From contig CBDCMR010000004.1 of NCBI GenBank assembly GCA_965219035.1, positions 682,001 through 746,000 on the forward strand: a DNA stretch of 64,000 nt, given 5' to 3'. The DNA comes from CBDCKN01 sp965219035. GTDB taxonomy: Bacteria > Gemmatimonadota > Gemmatimonadetes > Longimicrobiales > Gaopeijiaceae. The position numbers were made by a program, and so were the translations under genes. Each line of letters opens with the position of its first letter. Position 1 is the stretch's first letter. Below are positions 8,012 through 16,238 of this stretch, piece after piece. Below the pieces are notes generated by a model. The model did no database searches, had not been told where the DNA came from, and saw only the letters and a list, made by a program, of their open reading frames with translations.

Positions 8012-9016
8012 GTGAGAGAGTTCCTCGACCGGCGCTTCCTCTTCGTGGGCGGCAAGGGGGGCGTCGGGAAGACCACGATCGCGAGCGCCCTCGCACTCAT
8101 GGCGGCCGAGTCCGGCCACAAGATCCTCATCGTCTCCATGGACCCCGCCCACTCCCTGGGCGACATCTTCGAAGTCCGGATCGGCAACCGGGAGGTCTCG
8201 TTGGCCGAGGGTCTGTGGGGCCTCGAGATCGATCCGGACGCTGAGGCAGAGCATCACATCCGGACGGTGAAGGCCAGCCTGAAGCGGCTGGTCGCCCCCA
8301 AAATGTACGGGGAGATCGACCGCCAGCTCGACCTGGCGAGGGACGCGCCGGGCACCGTCGAGGCCGCCGTCCTCGAGCGCATGGCCGACCTCATGGCCGA
8401 CGCCACGAGTCGCTTCGATCTGGTCATCTTCGATACCGCGCCGACGGGCCACACCGTCCGGCTGCTCTCGTTGCCCGAGGTGATGGCCGCGTGGAGTGAC
8501 GGGATGCTCGAGCATCAGGACCGTTCCCGCCGACTAGGGCAGGTTCTCAAGATCTTCGGCCGTGTCCAGTCGAAGGAGGATGAGTTCGGGATGATCGGTG
8601 GCGGCAGCGACGAAGAGGAGGACGCTCGCTCTACCCGGATCAACGAGATCCTCCTGACCCGGCGGCGAAAATTCCACCGGGCTCGTGAGCTCTTGACGGA
8701 TGCCGACACGACCGCGTTCCTGCTCGTCATCAACCCGGAGCGGCTGCCGATTCTCGAGAGCAAGAAGGCCTTGGACGTGCTCCGCAAGTTCGACGTGCCG
8801 GTGGCGGCCATGATCGTGAACCGGCTTCTGCCCGACGACGCGGAAGGCGACTTTCTGCGCGAGCGACGACTCCAGGAGCAGGAGTACAGGGAGGAGATCG
8901 ACCGTGAGTTCGCGACCCTCCCTCGAGTCTACATCCCGCTCCTGCCCCACGACGTCCACGGCATCGACACGTTGCGCCAGATCGGGCGCCTCCTCGTGCC
9001 CGCGGTCGGCGGGTAG
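8012..9016 (+). CDS. ArsA/Get3-family ATPase
   Basis: A 334-residue ATPase starting at GTG 8012. The deviant Walker A GGKGGVGKTT spans residues 13-22. Switch I reads SMDPAHSLGD (about 42-51) and switch II DTAPTGHTVRLLSLPE (about 143-158), all diagnostic of ArsA/Get3. A helical insertion (about 170-215) replaces the methionine-rich or client-binding region. There is only one ATPase half, unlike plasmid ArsA. No arsB or arsR lies nearby, and the genes just upstream are cstA and cory-CC-star, so a role in arsenite efflux is unlikely. A chaperone or metal-delivery role for its operon partners is more plausible, though inferred. Confidence 0.88.
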   Translation: MREFLDRRFLFVGGKGGVGKTTIASALALMAAESGHKILIVSMDPAHSLGDIFEVRIGNREVSLAEGLWGLEIDPDAEAEHHIRTVKASLKRLVAPKMYGEIDRQLDLARDAPGTVEAAVLERMADLMADATSRFDLVIFDTAPTGHTVRLLSLPEVMAAWSDGMLEHQDRSRRLGQVLKIFGRVQSKEDEFGMIGGGSDEEEDARSTRINEILLTRRRKFHRARELLTDADTTAFLLVINPERLPILESKKALDVLRKFDVPVAAMIVNRLLPDDAEGDFLRERRLQEQEYREEIDREFATLPRVYIPLLPHDVHGIDTLRQIGRLLVPAVGG

Positions 9017-9056
9017 GCTCCTTCGCCGAGCCCCGTTGATCCATGAGCTCATTGCA

Positions 9057-9482
9057 GCGCCTCGCGTCCTCATCGGCTCCACGGTCTTCACCCTCGTGTT
9101 CCGCGGCCTGGAGGAGGACCTGTGGATTGCACAGATGCTTTCGAACCTCCCCGGCGGCTCCCTGGGCTTCCTCCTCGTCGTAAACGCCGTCATCTTCGTC
9201 CTCGGCTTCTTCATCGACTTCTTCGAGATCGCGTTCATCATCGTACCCCTCATCGTGGCTCCGGCTCAGATTCTGGGCCTCGACCTGACCTGGCTCGGGA
9301 TCGTCCTGGCCGTGAACATCCAGACGTCCTTCCTCACTCCGCCCTTCGGCTTCTCTCTCTTCTACCTCCGGGGAGTCACACCTGCGGACATCTCCACGAC
9401 AAGCATCTATCGGGGCGTAGTGCCGTTCATCGTCATCCAGCTCGTCGTGCTGGGCGGTCTCATCGCCTGGTTGCTGAGGTGA
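9057..9482 (+). pseudogene. C-terminal remnant of a TRAP transporter large permease (DctM-type)
   Basis: The frame encodes about 141 residues that match only the last quarter of a TRAP large permease. They comprise a helix beginning RVLIGSTVFTLVFRGL, the conserved stretch LGFFIDFFEIAFIIVPL, LAVNIQTSFLTPPFGFSLFYLRGV, and the terminal SIYRGVVPFIVIQL helix. The first 300 or so residues of the family are absent; sequence just upstream belongs to the ArsA-type gene and a short spacer. No start codon with a ribosome site fits. This is best read as the stump left after a deletion that joined the ArsA gene to a former TRAP operon. It is unlikely to transport anything. Confidence 0.75.
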
Positions 9483-9807
9483 CGTTCGCGGCGCGGGCTC
9501 CGCGTTATCCAGAGGCATGATGGGCCGGCCAGGGGAGCCGCCACGAAAGGGCTGTTCCAATCTCCACACCTTTTACAACCGTCTCGAGTGCTCTTCGGAG
9601 AGGTGTACGTATCTCTATATCGTGAGTGTACGTACGAGGCCGTGTTGCCGCATGGAGACTATTCCTTGGGCGGAAACACTGCGGCTGGTCGGCTGACGTA
9701 CCAGCCTTCACGAGGAGGGGAGCAGGCTGGCTCAAAACAACCGGATCGCCATAGGTTTCCGGCTACCCTTGGTGATTCCACTCGCCCAAGCCAGCCTGGA
9801 GGTCTCC
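9483..9807. other. Intergenic region with AT-richer segment
   Basis: No gene is seen. Around 9606-9635 the local GC drops and GTACGT/ACGTAC hexamers flank an AT-rich core (TATCTCTATATCGTGAG). This could be the promoter or an operator of the metallo-beta-lactamase gene that follows, but no consensus element is clear. Confidence 0.35.
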
Positions 9808-10713
9808 ATGTCCGCACCCGCCTTTGCACGCATCTCGCTTGTGACCGCCTTTCTGTGGGCCATGCCTCTGGTCGCCCAAAGGGATTGGGATGCCGTCGAG
9901 ATCCGCACCGTTTCCCTGGGCGGCGGGGTCTACATGCTGATGGGAAGCGGCGGTAACATCGGGCTCTCCGTCGGGGAAGACGGGGCCTTCATCGTAGACG
10001 ATCAGTTCGCCCCGCTCACCGAAAAGATCAAAGCCGCCATCGCGGAGGTGACGGATCGGCCCGTGGAGTGGGTCCTGAACACTCATTGGCACGGCGATCA
10101 CACTGGTGGGAACGAGAACTTCGGAGGCGCGGGTGCCTTCATCGTGGCCCACGACAATGTCTACAAGCGGCTCAATCCGGCGGAGTTCGCCGGTCTGGTG
10201 GGGCGCAGTCAGCAGGCCCCCGATGCGGCTCTTCCGGTGGTCACCTTCGATCGGACCATGACCTTCCACTGGAACGGAGAGGATGTCCACGCCTTCCACG
10301 TAGAGTACGCCCATACCGATGGAGACGTGATCATCCACTACCGCGGATCCGACGTCTACCACATGGGCGACACGTTCTTCAACGGCCGCTATCCCTTCAT
10401 CGATGTAGACTCCGGGGGGAATGTAGACGGGCTGATCGCTGCGGCGGACCTAATTCTCCGCATGAGCGGATCGGGCACCCGGATCATCCCGGGCCACGGC
10501 GAGCTGGCGACTCGCGACGAACTGCGGGCCTACCGCGAGATGCTCAGCACTGTGCGGGACCGGGTCGCCCAGCTGATCCGGGATGGCAAGAGCCAAAACG
10601 AAGCGGTGGCGGCCAACCCCACCGCCGACCTCGACGGGGACTGGGAGACCACCCGGGACTGGACGGAAGGCTTCGTGGCTCTCGTCTACCGGAGCCTGAC
10701 GGAGGGTCGGTAA
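9808..10713 (+). CDS. Secreted MBL-fold metallohydrolase
   Basis: A 301-residue protein. ATG 9808 is preceded by GGAGG at ideal spacing. Residues 1-23 form a signal peptide (...PLVAQ). The metallo-beta-lactamase metal motif HWHGDH spans 93-98, with later metal ligands in MGDTFFNGRYPFID (Asp) and IIPGHGE (His). The overall layout (VYMLMGSGGNIGLSVGEDGAFIVDDQ) matches the broad quinoprotein-relay/subclass-B3-like periplasmic hydrolase group rather than a proven beta-lactamase. The gene appears monocistronic and converges on the DUF6174 gene. Confidence 0.85.
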   Translation: MSAPAFARISLVTAFLWAMPLVAQRDWDAVEIRTVSLGGGVYMLMGSGGNIGLSVGEDGAFIVDDQFAPLTEKIKAAIAEVTDRPVEWVLNTHWHGDHTGGNENFGGAGAFIVAHDNVYKRLNPAEFAGLVGRSQQAPDAALPVVTFDRTMTFHWNGEDVHAFHVEYAHTDGDVIIHYRGSDVYHMGDTFFNGRYPFIDVDSGGNVDGLIAAADLILRMSGSGTRIIPGHGELATRDELRAYREMLSTVRDRVAQLIRDGKSQNEAVAANPTADLDGDWETTRDWTEGFVALVYRSLTEGR

Positions 10714-10746
10714 GAGGGCCGCCATCTCATCTCGAAGTGAGGGGCG

Positions 10747-11238
10747 TCAGTCTCCCAACGCTTGAACGTCGCCCAAGAGCGTGAAGCCCAGCTCCTCGTC
10801 CGCGATCATCTCCGAGTAGTCGATGAAGATCCGGGTCGGGTACCCACGGCTGGGGTGGAACTCCACCTGGACCTGGTGAGCGTTCCGGTCGTAGGCGTCC
10901 TGTATGAGATCGAAGAGACCGTCGATCGTCAGGTACAACTGCACTTCGTTGGGCTCCAGCACCTCTCCCGTTGCGAGGTCGGAGGCGCCAGTCACGGCGC
11001 CGTCCACCACCGTGACCCGAACGCCCTCCCTGAAGGGGCAAAAGCAGACCCGCCGAACGTCGTAGGTGTAGTCCGCGAGGCCCTGGGTTTCCCAGCGCGC
11101 CCGTTGCTCGCCCAAGCGATCCATCTCGGGACCGGTCGAGTCGCTGCAGGTGAGCGAGCCAAGGAGAAGGACTGTGGCCAAGACGGACCAGGCCCGGGGC
11201 ATCGCGGATCGGTTGGGGCCTGACGGACATGGAGACAT
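10747..11238 (-). CDS. DUF6174-family lipoprotein
   Basis: A 163-residue protein from ATG 11238, which has GAGG six bases upstream. ATG 11202 and ATG 11256 are alternatives and change only the leader. A short hydrophobic stretch ends in SLTC followed by SDSTGPE, a lipobox with the Cys-Ser-Asp-Ser-Thr-Gly style common in Gemmatimonadota lipoproteins. The body has the DUF6174 pattern: R..W...GL.DYTYDVRRVCFCPF, then VRVTVVDGAV, TIDGLFDLIQDAY, and FHPSRGYPTRIFIDYSEMIADEELGF. The protein is probably a small envelope-anchored protein of unknown role. It converges on the MBL gene and is 77 bp downstream of the DUF3267 gene. Confidence 0.75.
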   Translation of the reverse strand: MSPCPSGPNRSAMPRAWSVLATVLLLGSLTCSDSTGPEMDRLGEQRARWETQGLADYTYDVRRVCFCPFREGVRVTVVDGAVTGASDLATGEVLEPNEVQLYLTIDGLFDLIQDAYDRNAHQVQVEFHPSRGYPTRIFIDYSEMIADEELGFTLLGDVQALGD

Positions 11239-11315
11239 GGGCGCCTCGGTGTTCATCGTAGAAGCGGGTCTACCCATTGAATAACGTCTGACAGGGAATA
11301 CGTGTGACAAGGTCA

Positions 11316-11801
11316 CTAGGTCCCTCCCCCGTGAATCGCAAGGATTCTCGTTACGATCCACATATCGCCTACGGCGCCAATGGTGTTCACCGCGAAGCAG
11401 AGATCCCAGAAGATCTCCCCGGGGACGAGCAGGAAGGCCCTGACGAATGCGGCGTCCAGGATCACAAGGGGTGCCAGCGCGATGGCGACGAGGTGATTGC
11501 GAGCGACCTTCTTCTTGAACGTGGTGAAGACGAGAGGGGGCTGAACGCCGAAGATGGGCCGGTAGCCGAACAGAATCCCAGCAGCTCCGTGCAGGCCTTC
11601 GTGGAGGACCAGCGCCAGGGCCGCGCACAGAAGCCCCAGTGTGGCGAGCCACGAGGGGAAGAGCAGGCCCAGCATCGCGTTCCCGATCCCTACGACGATC
11701 CCGACGCCGACTCCTACCAGGGTGGCCGCCTCACGGGGGAAAACGTGATCGGCGACCTTCTCTAGGCTCGGCTGCCCCTGAGACAACGGCGTATTCTCCA
11801 T
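11316..11801 (-). CDS. DUF3267-family membrane zincin
   Basis: A 161-residue membrane protein with about four hydrophobic helices (residues 28-50, 53-75, 98-118, 122-150). HEGLHG (His67, Glu68, His71) lies in the second helix, the HExxH zinc motif of the DUF3267 family. It is followed by FGYRPIFGVQPPLVFTTFKKKVARNHLVAIALAPLV, and the third ligand region NTIGAVGDMW near the C-terminus, as expected for a small intramembrane or membrane-bound metalloprotease. The substrate is unknown. It is on the same strand as the DUF6174 lipoprotein gene downstream. Confidence 0.75.
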   Translation of the reverse strand: MENTPLSQGQPSLEKVADHVFPREAATLVGVGVGIVVGIGNAMLGLLFPSWLATLGLLCAALALVLHEGLHGAAGILFGYRPIFGVQPPLVFTTFKKKVARNHLVAIALAPLVILDAAFVRAFLLVPGEIFWDLCFAVNTIGAVGDMWIVTRILAIHGGGT

Positions 11802-11886
11802 GAGAGCTCTCCGGTCAACAGGTTTGGAGTCCGGGGTCGACTATCTGTCGCGTCGTCGGTTAGCGCGGACCCTCTGCTGTGCCTGA

Positions 11887-12723
11887 GTAGATCACCTTTC
11901 GCGCTCCCTCCGTACGACGCGTGAGCGCCTGCGCGCGCTCCAGAACAGCCCCCGGCGACAGCTCTGCCAGGCAGGGGGGCGGCGCCTGCCGGCAGGTCCC
12001 GTCCATGCAGATGCCGTCCGCCAGCGCACAAGCGTCCACACCACCCTAGATCGCAACTTCTTCGGGGTGGGCACGGTATCGCTCGGGCCTCTCGGGGCCT
12101 CGTCGACTCGGCGCCACGTGCTCGAAACCTCCAGTGGTCGACCGGGGGGTGTCGGGGTTCGGATACTGGCACAGCCGCTCTTCGCGGCCTCGCTCGCAGC
12201 CCACGCCTCCGAAGGGCTACACAATCTCTCCATGGTACGGCTCGTGGAGCTGGTTCTGGTGCTCCGGCGCGATCGAGCGCGGGGCGAGTTCGTGTGGGCC
12301 GACCTCTGCTCGGTGCTCGAGCGAGCCAACGCCATGCGCTTCACGTACCCGGCCTTCGAGATGGCTGAGCGCCTGGCGCCGGGCACCCTGGATCCGGTCT
12401 TCCGCAGCCGACTGCGGGACGCGGCGCCGCCCCGCATGCTACGTGTCATGGAGGGCCTTCAGCCCTTCAGCGCCCATCGGTTCGAGGACATGTCGCTGGA
12501 CCAGCGCTTCATGTGGGCGCGCGGCCCCGTCGAGCACGTGCGTCGTGCCCTGCACATGCTGTGGCCAGCGCCGGTGGGCCATTCACTGAGGGCGCTCGGC
12601 AGCGTTTACGCGAATCGGCTCCGCCGCATCTTCCGCGGTCGTGTGTCGCTCCGGACATCCAGCGACCCCAGGCCCCCGGGACCCGGGACCACAATGACGG
12701 GGTCGACCGACGGCACCCCCTAG
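11887..12723 (+). pseudogene. Probable remnant of an NTP_transf_5-type nucleotidyltransferase (C-terminal part)
   Basis: A forward frame opens just after a stop at 11884 and runs to 12723. It reads like the C-terminal two-thirds of the NTP_transf_5 family (nucleotidyltransferase-like proteins of glycan and peptide clusters): a VHTTLDRNFFG-type strand, then LAAHASEGLHNLSMVRLVELVLVLRR and a helical tail. The N-terminal catalytic Gly-Ser / DxD core is absent, and no in-frame ATG exists before 12325; GTG 12067 would yield 218 residues. I read it as an N-terminally decayed gene, but a divergent complete protein starting at 12067 cannot be excluded. It converges on the radical-SAM gene. Family assignment is from memory of the pattern. 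Confidence 0.42.
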
Positions 12724-12741
12724 AGACCCACCATCAGGGAT

Positions 12742-14301
12742 TCAAATACTCTCTCTCTGCGGCTCCCGCAGTCGAATCAAGCGTCTCGCGACATCCAACT
12801 CCCACGGCCTTTCGTACCGGCCCGTCTCGTAACGCCACCTCGCCAGGTGACTGAGTATCAGTTTTCCCCACCTTGGCGTCGTATGGTCCTGCACGGTAGG
12901 GAAACGACAATACAGCACCCGGGAGAACCCCTTGATGCGTCGCCGCAGCTTCCGGGAAAGCCACGGAGCGTCTTGATGGCAGACGTAGTCGATCCACCGC
13001 GGCTGGGTCCATTCCTCGGGCGTAGTCGGTAGCGCGGGTCCGTCGGGTCCGTAGGTCGAAAGCACCGGCAGGCGGGGACCCGTTTGGCCCCTGTGAGTCC
13101 AGGCAGGATCGCGCTGCGGGGTCGGACCGTAGAAGTACAGGATCACTTCACACTCGGGGTGGATCTTCTTGAGACGTTTGATGAACTCCAACGTCTGCTC
13201 TATCTCCGCTTCAGGATCCTCCGGGCCGCCCAGCACGAAAGAGAATTCAGGAGTCACCCCGTACTCACGGCAGCGCTGCGCCACCTCCAAGGTGTATTCC
13301 ACCTTGCTTCCCTTCTTCATCCTCTTCAGAGCGGCGTCTGTTGCGGCTTCGGCGCCGATATACGCCATCCTCAACCGGCTCTGCTTCATCAGCTCCCACG
13401 TCTTCGTGGAGAACTGGGCCAGGGTATCCGCTCTCGCGTAGCACCACCATGGCAACTGGAAGCGGGCCAAGACCTCCAGAGTCGCGAGGCTGTTTTCCTC
13501 ACGATCGAAGAAATTGTGATCGTAGTACTGTACGGCGTTCGCGCCGTACCGATCTCGCAGGATCGTGAGTGCGGCGGAAAGACGCTCGGGACCCTGTAGC
13601 TCGGTGTATCCATCGAACATCGAGTGTACGCCGCAGAACGAACAGCGATAGCGACACCCCGTCGTCGCCTGATGAACCGCGGTTCTGGAGCCGAGAAAAC
13701 TCGGCCGCAGGTACTGCTCGACGTTGTCCAGGCGCTCGTAGGGGAAGGGTGGATAGACGTCTGGGGATCGGAACGGCCGATCGGCGTTGTGGACGATCTC
13801 GCCGGATCGCTTCCAGGTCAATCCGGCGATATCTGCGACGGCGGAAGCATCGCCTACGGACGAGGCGGCGCCTCCGAAGGGTGCCGCCGAGCGAGGGCCC
13901 GCATCTTCAAGCTGTTCCAGCAACTGGACGAGCGTGTCCTCGCCCAGTCCGCGAATCACAAAATCCACATAGGACGCGTTGACTGCGGACTCACTGTACA
14001 GCGTCGGGAAGTAACCACCCCACACGATCGGCACCTGTGATAAAACGGCTTTCGCGGCCCTCGAGATCTCGATGGCCGGCGCGACCTGGGGTCCGGGCAT
14101 GACGGTCACCGCCACCAAGGCGGTGTCCCGGTCGAGGAGTCGTCGCACCGTTCCCACAGCGTCGGGATCGACATTCCCGTCGACGATCTGGTAGTCGTAG
14201 CGACCCTCGAGTATTGCACCGAGGGCTAGGAGCGAGAGCGGCAGTCGGACGGACCGGGACGAACACATCTTGGGGTTCACGAGAATGACGCGCTGCTTCA
14301 C
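12742..14301 (-). CDS. B12-binding-domain radical SAM protein
   Basis: A 519-residue enzyme from GTG 14301. Residues 1 to about 130 form a cobalamin-binding Rossmann domain (VNPKMCSSRSVRLPLSLLALGAILEG, ...VIRGLGEDT). The radical-SAM cluster motif CRYRCSFC places Cys216, Cys220 and Cys223 to bind the 4Fe-4S cluster, and a TIM-barrel core follows to about 400 with FSFVLGGPED. The C-terminal 100 residues are basic. Such proteins perform methylations or rearrangements in secondary metabolism, lipid or cofactor synthesis; the substrate cannot be inferred. Its GTG overlaps the TGA of a truncated upstream methyltransferase by three bases, so the two were an operon before the island arrived. Confidence 0.88.
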   Translation of the reverse strand: MKQRVILVNPKMCSSRSVRLPLSLLALGAILEGRYDYQIVDGNVDPDAVGTVRRLLDRDTALVAVTVMPGPQVAPAIEISRAAKAVLSQVPIVWGGYFPTLYSESAVNASYVDFVIRGLGEDTLVQLLEQLEDAGPRSAAPFGGAASSVGDASAVADIAGLTWKRSGEIVHNADRPFRSPDVYPPFPYERLDNVEQYLRPSFLGSRTAVHQATTGCRYRCSFCGVHSMFDGYTELQGPERLSAALTILRDRYGANAVQYYDHNFFDREENSLATLEVLARFQLPWWCYARADTLAQFSTKTWELMKQSRLRMAYIGAEAATDAALKRMKKGSKVEYTLEVAQRCREYGVTPEFSFVLGGPEDPEAEIEQTLEFIKRLKKIHPECEVILYFYGPTPQRDPAWTHRGQTGPRLPVLSTYGPDGPALPTTPEEWTQPRWIDYVCHQDAPWLSRKLRRRIKGFSRVLYCRFPTVQDHTTPRWGKLILSHLARWRYETGRYERPWELDVARRLIRLREPQRESI

Positions 14302-14483
14302 GATGCCCCCAACGTGGCCGGGTGAGACGACGCAGCGTACACGGTCAAGACTTCGTTGCCGAGATCACGTCGAACCACAGGCTCCGTTTGAAACCCGTTC
14401 TTCTCCAGCGCACACAACAATCCGGCTTCGTCACCATCGGACGAAAAGACGATCAACGCGCGGCCTTCGGGGCGCAAGACGCG
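14298..14483 (-). pseudogene. C-terminal remnant of a SAM-dependent methyltransferase
   Basis: Sixty-one codons read RVLRPEGRALIVFSSDGDEAGLL... and end ...LTVYAAS with a short tail. This is the last strand-helix-strand of class I methyltransferases (usual form VLKPGGRL.LVFSS). A TAG stop lies directly before the first homologous codon at 14484-14486, exactly where an AT-rich non-homologous stretch begins. The N-terminal SAM-binding half is not found in the window. The stop overlaps the start of the radical-SAM gene (GTGA), showing former operon membership. Truncation probably accompanied insertion of the adjacent mobile island. Confidence 0.6.
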
Positions 14484-14694
14484 CTAGTTCAATTGTAAAT
14501 CATTGTCATATAAGGATTTATTACTGAACAGTCCCACCTGGTTCCCTCATTACATCCCTCTTCCTGAACGGGAATCCAGTGGACCGTAGCGGAGGTTCCC
14601 GGAGGAGGCGAAGGAGCGAACCTTGCGGGAGGGCAGTTTGTCGATGGCCCCTGTCCTCTCTCATGGCGAACTGTCAGATGATTTCCGTCTCAGA
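14484..14694. other. AT-rich island boundary, no gene seen
   Basis: The first 45 bases are strongly AT-rich for this genome and contain TAAATC (14496-14501) facing GATTTA (14515-14520), a 6-bp inverted pair. This is a plausible left attachment or integration junction. No gene is visible up to the alpA stop. Confidence 0.4.
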
Positions 14695-14922
14695 TCACTC
14701 GGCACTGCTGCGGCTCGCGGCGATCTGTTCTCGGATCCACGCATCCACTTCGGACTCGATCCAGCCGATGGCGCGCGCGCCTAGCCGGATCGGTTGGGGA
14801 AAGCTCCCGTCGGCCACCCGCACGTAGATCGTGCTCCGCGCCAGCCCGGTGCGGGCCTGCACTCGAGGTAACCTCAGGACGCGCGCGGGCGCGTCCATGC
14901 TCTGTTCCATTGCTCTGGTCAT
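14695..14922 (-). CDS. AlpA-family DNA-binding regulator
   Basis: A 75-residue protein. ATG 14922 has GGAGG six bases upstream. The sequence VLRLPRVQARTGLARSTIYVRVADGSFPQPIRLGARAIGWIESEVDAWI is a full AlpA / MerR-like excisionase-type winged HTH domain. AlpA-type proteins act as excisionase or activators in P4-like satellites and integrative islands. The cognate P4-type integrase lies at 17677-19008 on the same strand, so the pair defines one island. The C-terminus (REQIAASRSSAE) is short and basic. It appears intact. Confidence 0.85.
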   Translation of the reverse strand: MTRAMEQSMDAPARVLRLPRVQARTGLARSTIYVRVADGSFPQPIRLGARAIGWIESEVDAWIREQIAASRSSAE

Positions 14923-15069
14923 CGGTCTGCCTCCGTTCTGTTCGGTGAAGAATTCCGGGGCGCGTTGCCCCGGGAGGGAACAGGGGCCACATGAGCCCGG
15001 CTGGAGGCCTCGATGAACACCGGGACCTGGTAGGCCACCGCCAGCCTCGGGGAGCGGCCAGGACAGAGC
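14923..15069. other. Short unassigned stretch upstream of alpA
   Basis: The reverse strand holds short protein-like strings (for example LAVAYQVPVFIEASS) without an intact gene. It may be the tail of a lost island gene. Confidence 0.25.
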
Positions 15070-15392
15070 CCCGAAACAACTCGACCCGGTCACGTATCCG
15101 GGCCACTTCGAGACCCGGCTCGTCAGCACGAACGGTGGCATCCGCTGGTACGGGGACCGTGTGCCCGTCGGCCGACTCTTCGCTGGGCATGAAGTCGGAC
15201 TGGAAGAGATTGACCACGGTCTCTTTGAGGTCTACTTCGGACCCATCTGGCTAGGACGCTTTGTTGAACCCAAACGCCTCATCTTCGACTCCCTCGGACG
15301 AGGGAAGAGACGAACTGGAGGCACTTGCAAAGGACGGAGAACTGTTACTCAGGTCTCTTGACTTAACTGTTACCCAGGTCCTTTACCGCTCA
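15070..15392 (+). mobile_element. 3' stump of the IS481-family element found intact at 48.7-50.0 kb
   Basis: Bases 15070-15392 match 49654-49976 without indel. I found a single mismatch, at the very left edge. The shared block covers the last 97 transposase codons, the stop and the right terminal inverted repeat, and ends at the same base (…TTTACCGCTCA). The left two-thirds of the element, including the DDE catalytic core, is missing and the sequence to the left is unrelated. It is an immobile fragment left by deletion or partial recombination. Its near-identity shows that the IS was active recently. Confidence 0.93.
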
Positions 15393-16056
15393 TAGCATCA
15401 GCGGGAATTTGGTCCTACATGGGCCACCGGAGTTGCACCGCTGAAACGTATGACTGAGTTCCACCAATCCCCGCCGACAGAGCTGTCCTAGAGTAAGCTG
15501 AGGGGGAGAGCGATCCGCCGCGTCACTAATATTGATGGGGTTGGCGAAGTTTCTGTGGGACTCTCGGTGGGGGGTGCGGGGCGACGATTCTTAGTCTCGG
15601 CTTCAGCCCGAAGCCATAGCTCACGAAGCCCGTTTCAGCACTGCGGCGTGACGCGCCCGGCCACGCAGGTTTTTAGGAGATCTGAGGGATTACGGCAGCA
15701 GGGCCGAGGTCAGCGGTGGCAGAGGACCAGCCGCACAAGCTGCGTTTGCCGCGGGACTCCGTGATTGGTGCAGATGCGCCGCACGTGCGTACGGGTGGCG
15801 CACTGTGCGAAGGCGGGCAGGGCGGGGGCTGATGCAACGCACCGACACCTGGCGGACGGTTCGGCTCGCGGGGGCACGCTTCCGATGAGAAGCCCACGCC
15901 TTGTGCCGTACTGGAGCGTGCATGAGACGTTGGGGGTCGATGCACACAATGCACCCCTGAAGATGCGCAGACGCCGGATTCACCTATCCCGTGCGGGCGC
16001 TTGGAGTTGCGTTCGTCGCCACCCGGTCGCCTGTGCCGCACTGGGCAGCACGGACG
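15393..16056. other. 660-base stretch without a credible gene
   Basis: Open frames on both strands are Arg/Pro/Ser-rich GC-artefacts without domain-like patterns. No tRNA or rRNA fold is recognised. It separates the IS stump from the first palindromic element. Confidence 0.4.
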
Positions 16057-16155
16057 TGGAGGGGAGCGACCCCCCGGCCCGAGGGCCTGGTACGGGCGCG
16101 GGGCCCTGCGTGTTTTCACACGCTGCCCCCGCCCTCCAGGGGTCGCTCCCGTCCA
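16057..16155. repeat. Palindromic element E1 (outer arms plus two inner hairpins)
   Basis: The left arm TGGAGGGGAGCGACCCC (16057-16073) pairs with the right arm GGGGTCGCTCCCGTCCA (16139-16155) with one mismatch in 17. Between the arms lie two further hairpins: AGGGCC/GGCCCT (16082-16087 with 16102-16107) and GCGTGT-tttc-ACACGC (16108-16123). The whole can fold as a three-way or cloverleaf-like structure. The left 22 bases, through CCCCCCGGC, recur in E2 at 17011. It ends 83 bases before the cargo gene start. Confidence 0.8.
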
Positions 16156-16238
16156 AATGTCCCTAGCGGGAAGGCAGGGTGCTTGCCCCGTTGACGTTAT
16201 TACGGCACTCGCGCCGGCGCAGACAGGAGAGCGACGAC

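Noticed and set aside
12661..12690. AGCGACCCC near CCCGGGACCCGGGACC as a third copy of the palindromic element
   Set aside because: Only nine bases of the arm are shared; there is no opposing arm and no inner hairpin pair.
15393..16056. Several short frames in the island spacer
   Set aside because: All are Arg/Pro/Ser-rich and lack ribosome sites or motifs; read as non-coding.
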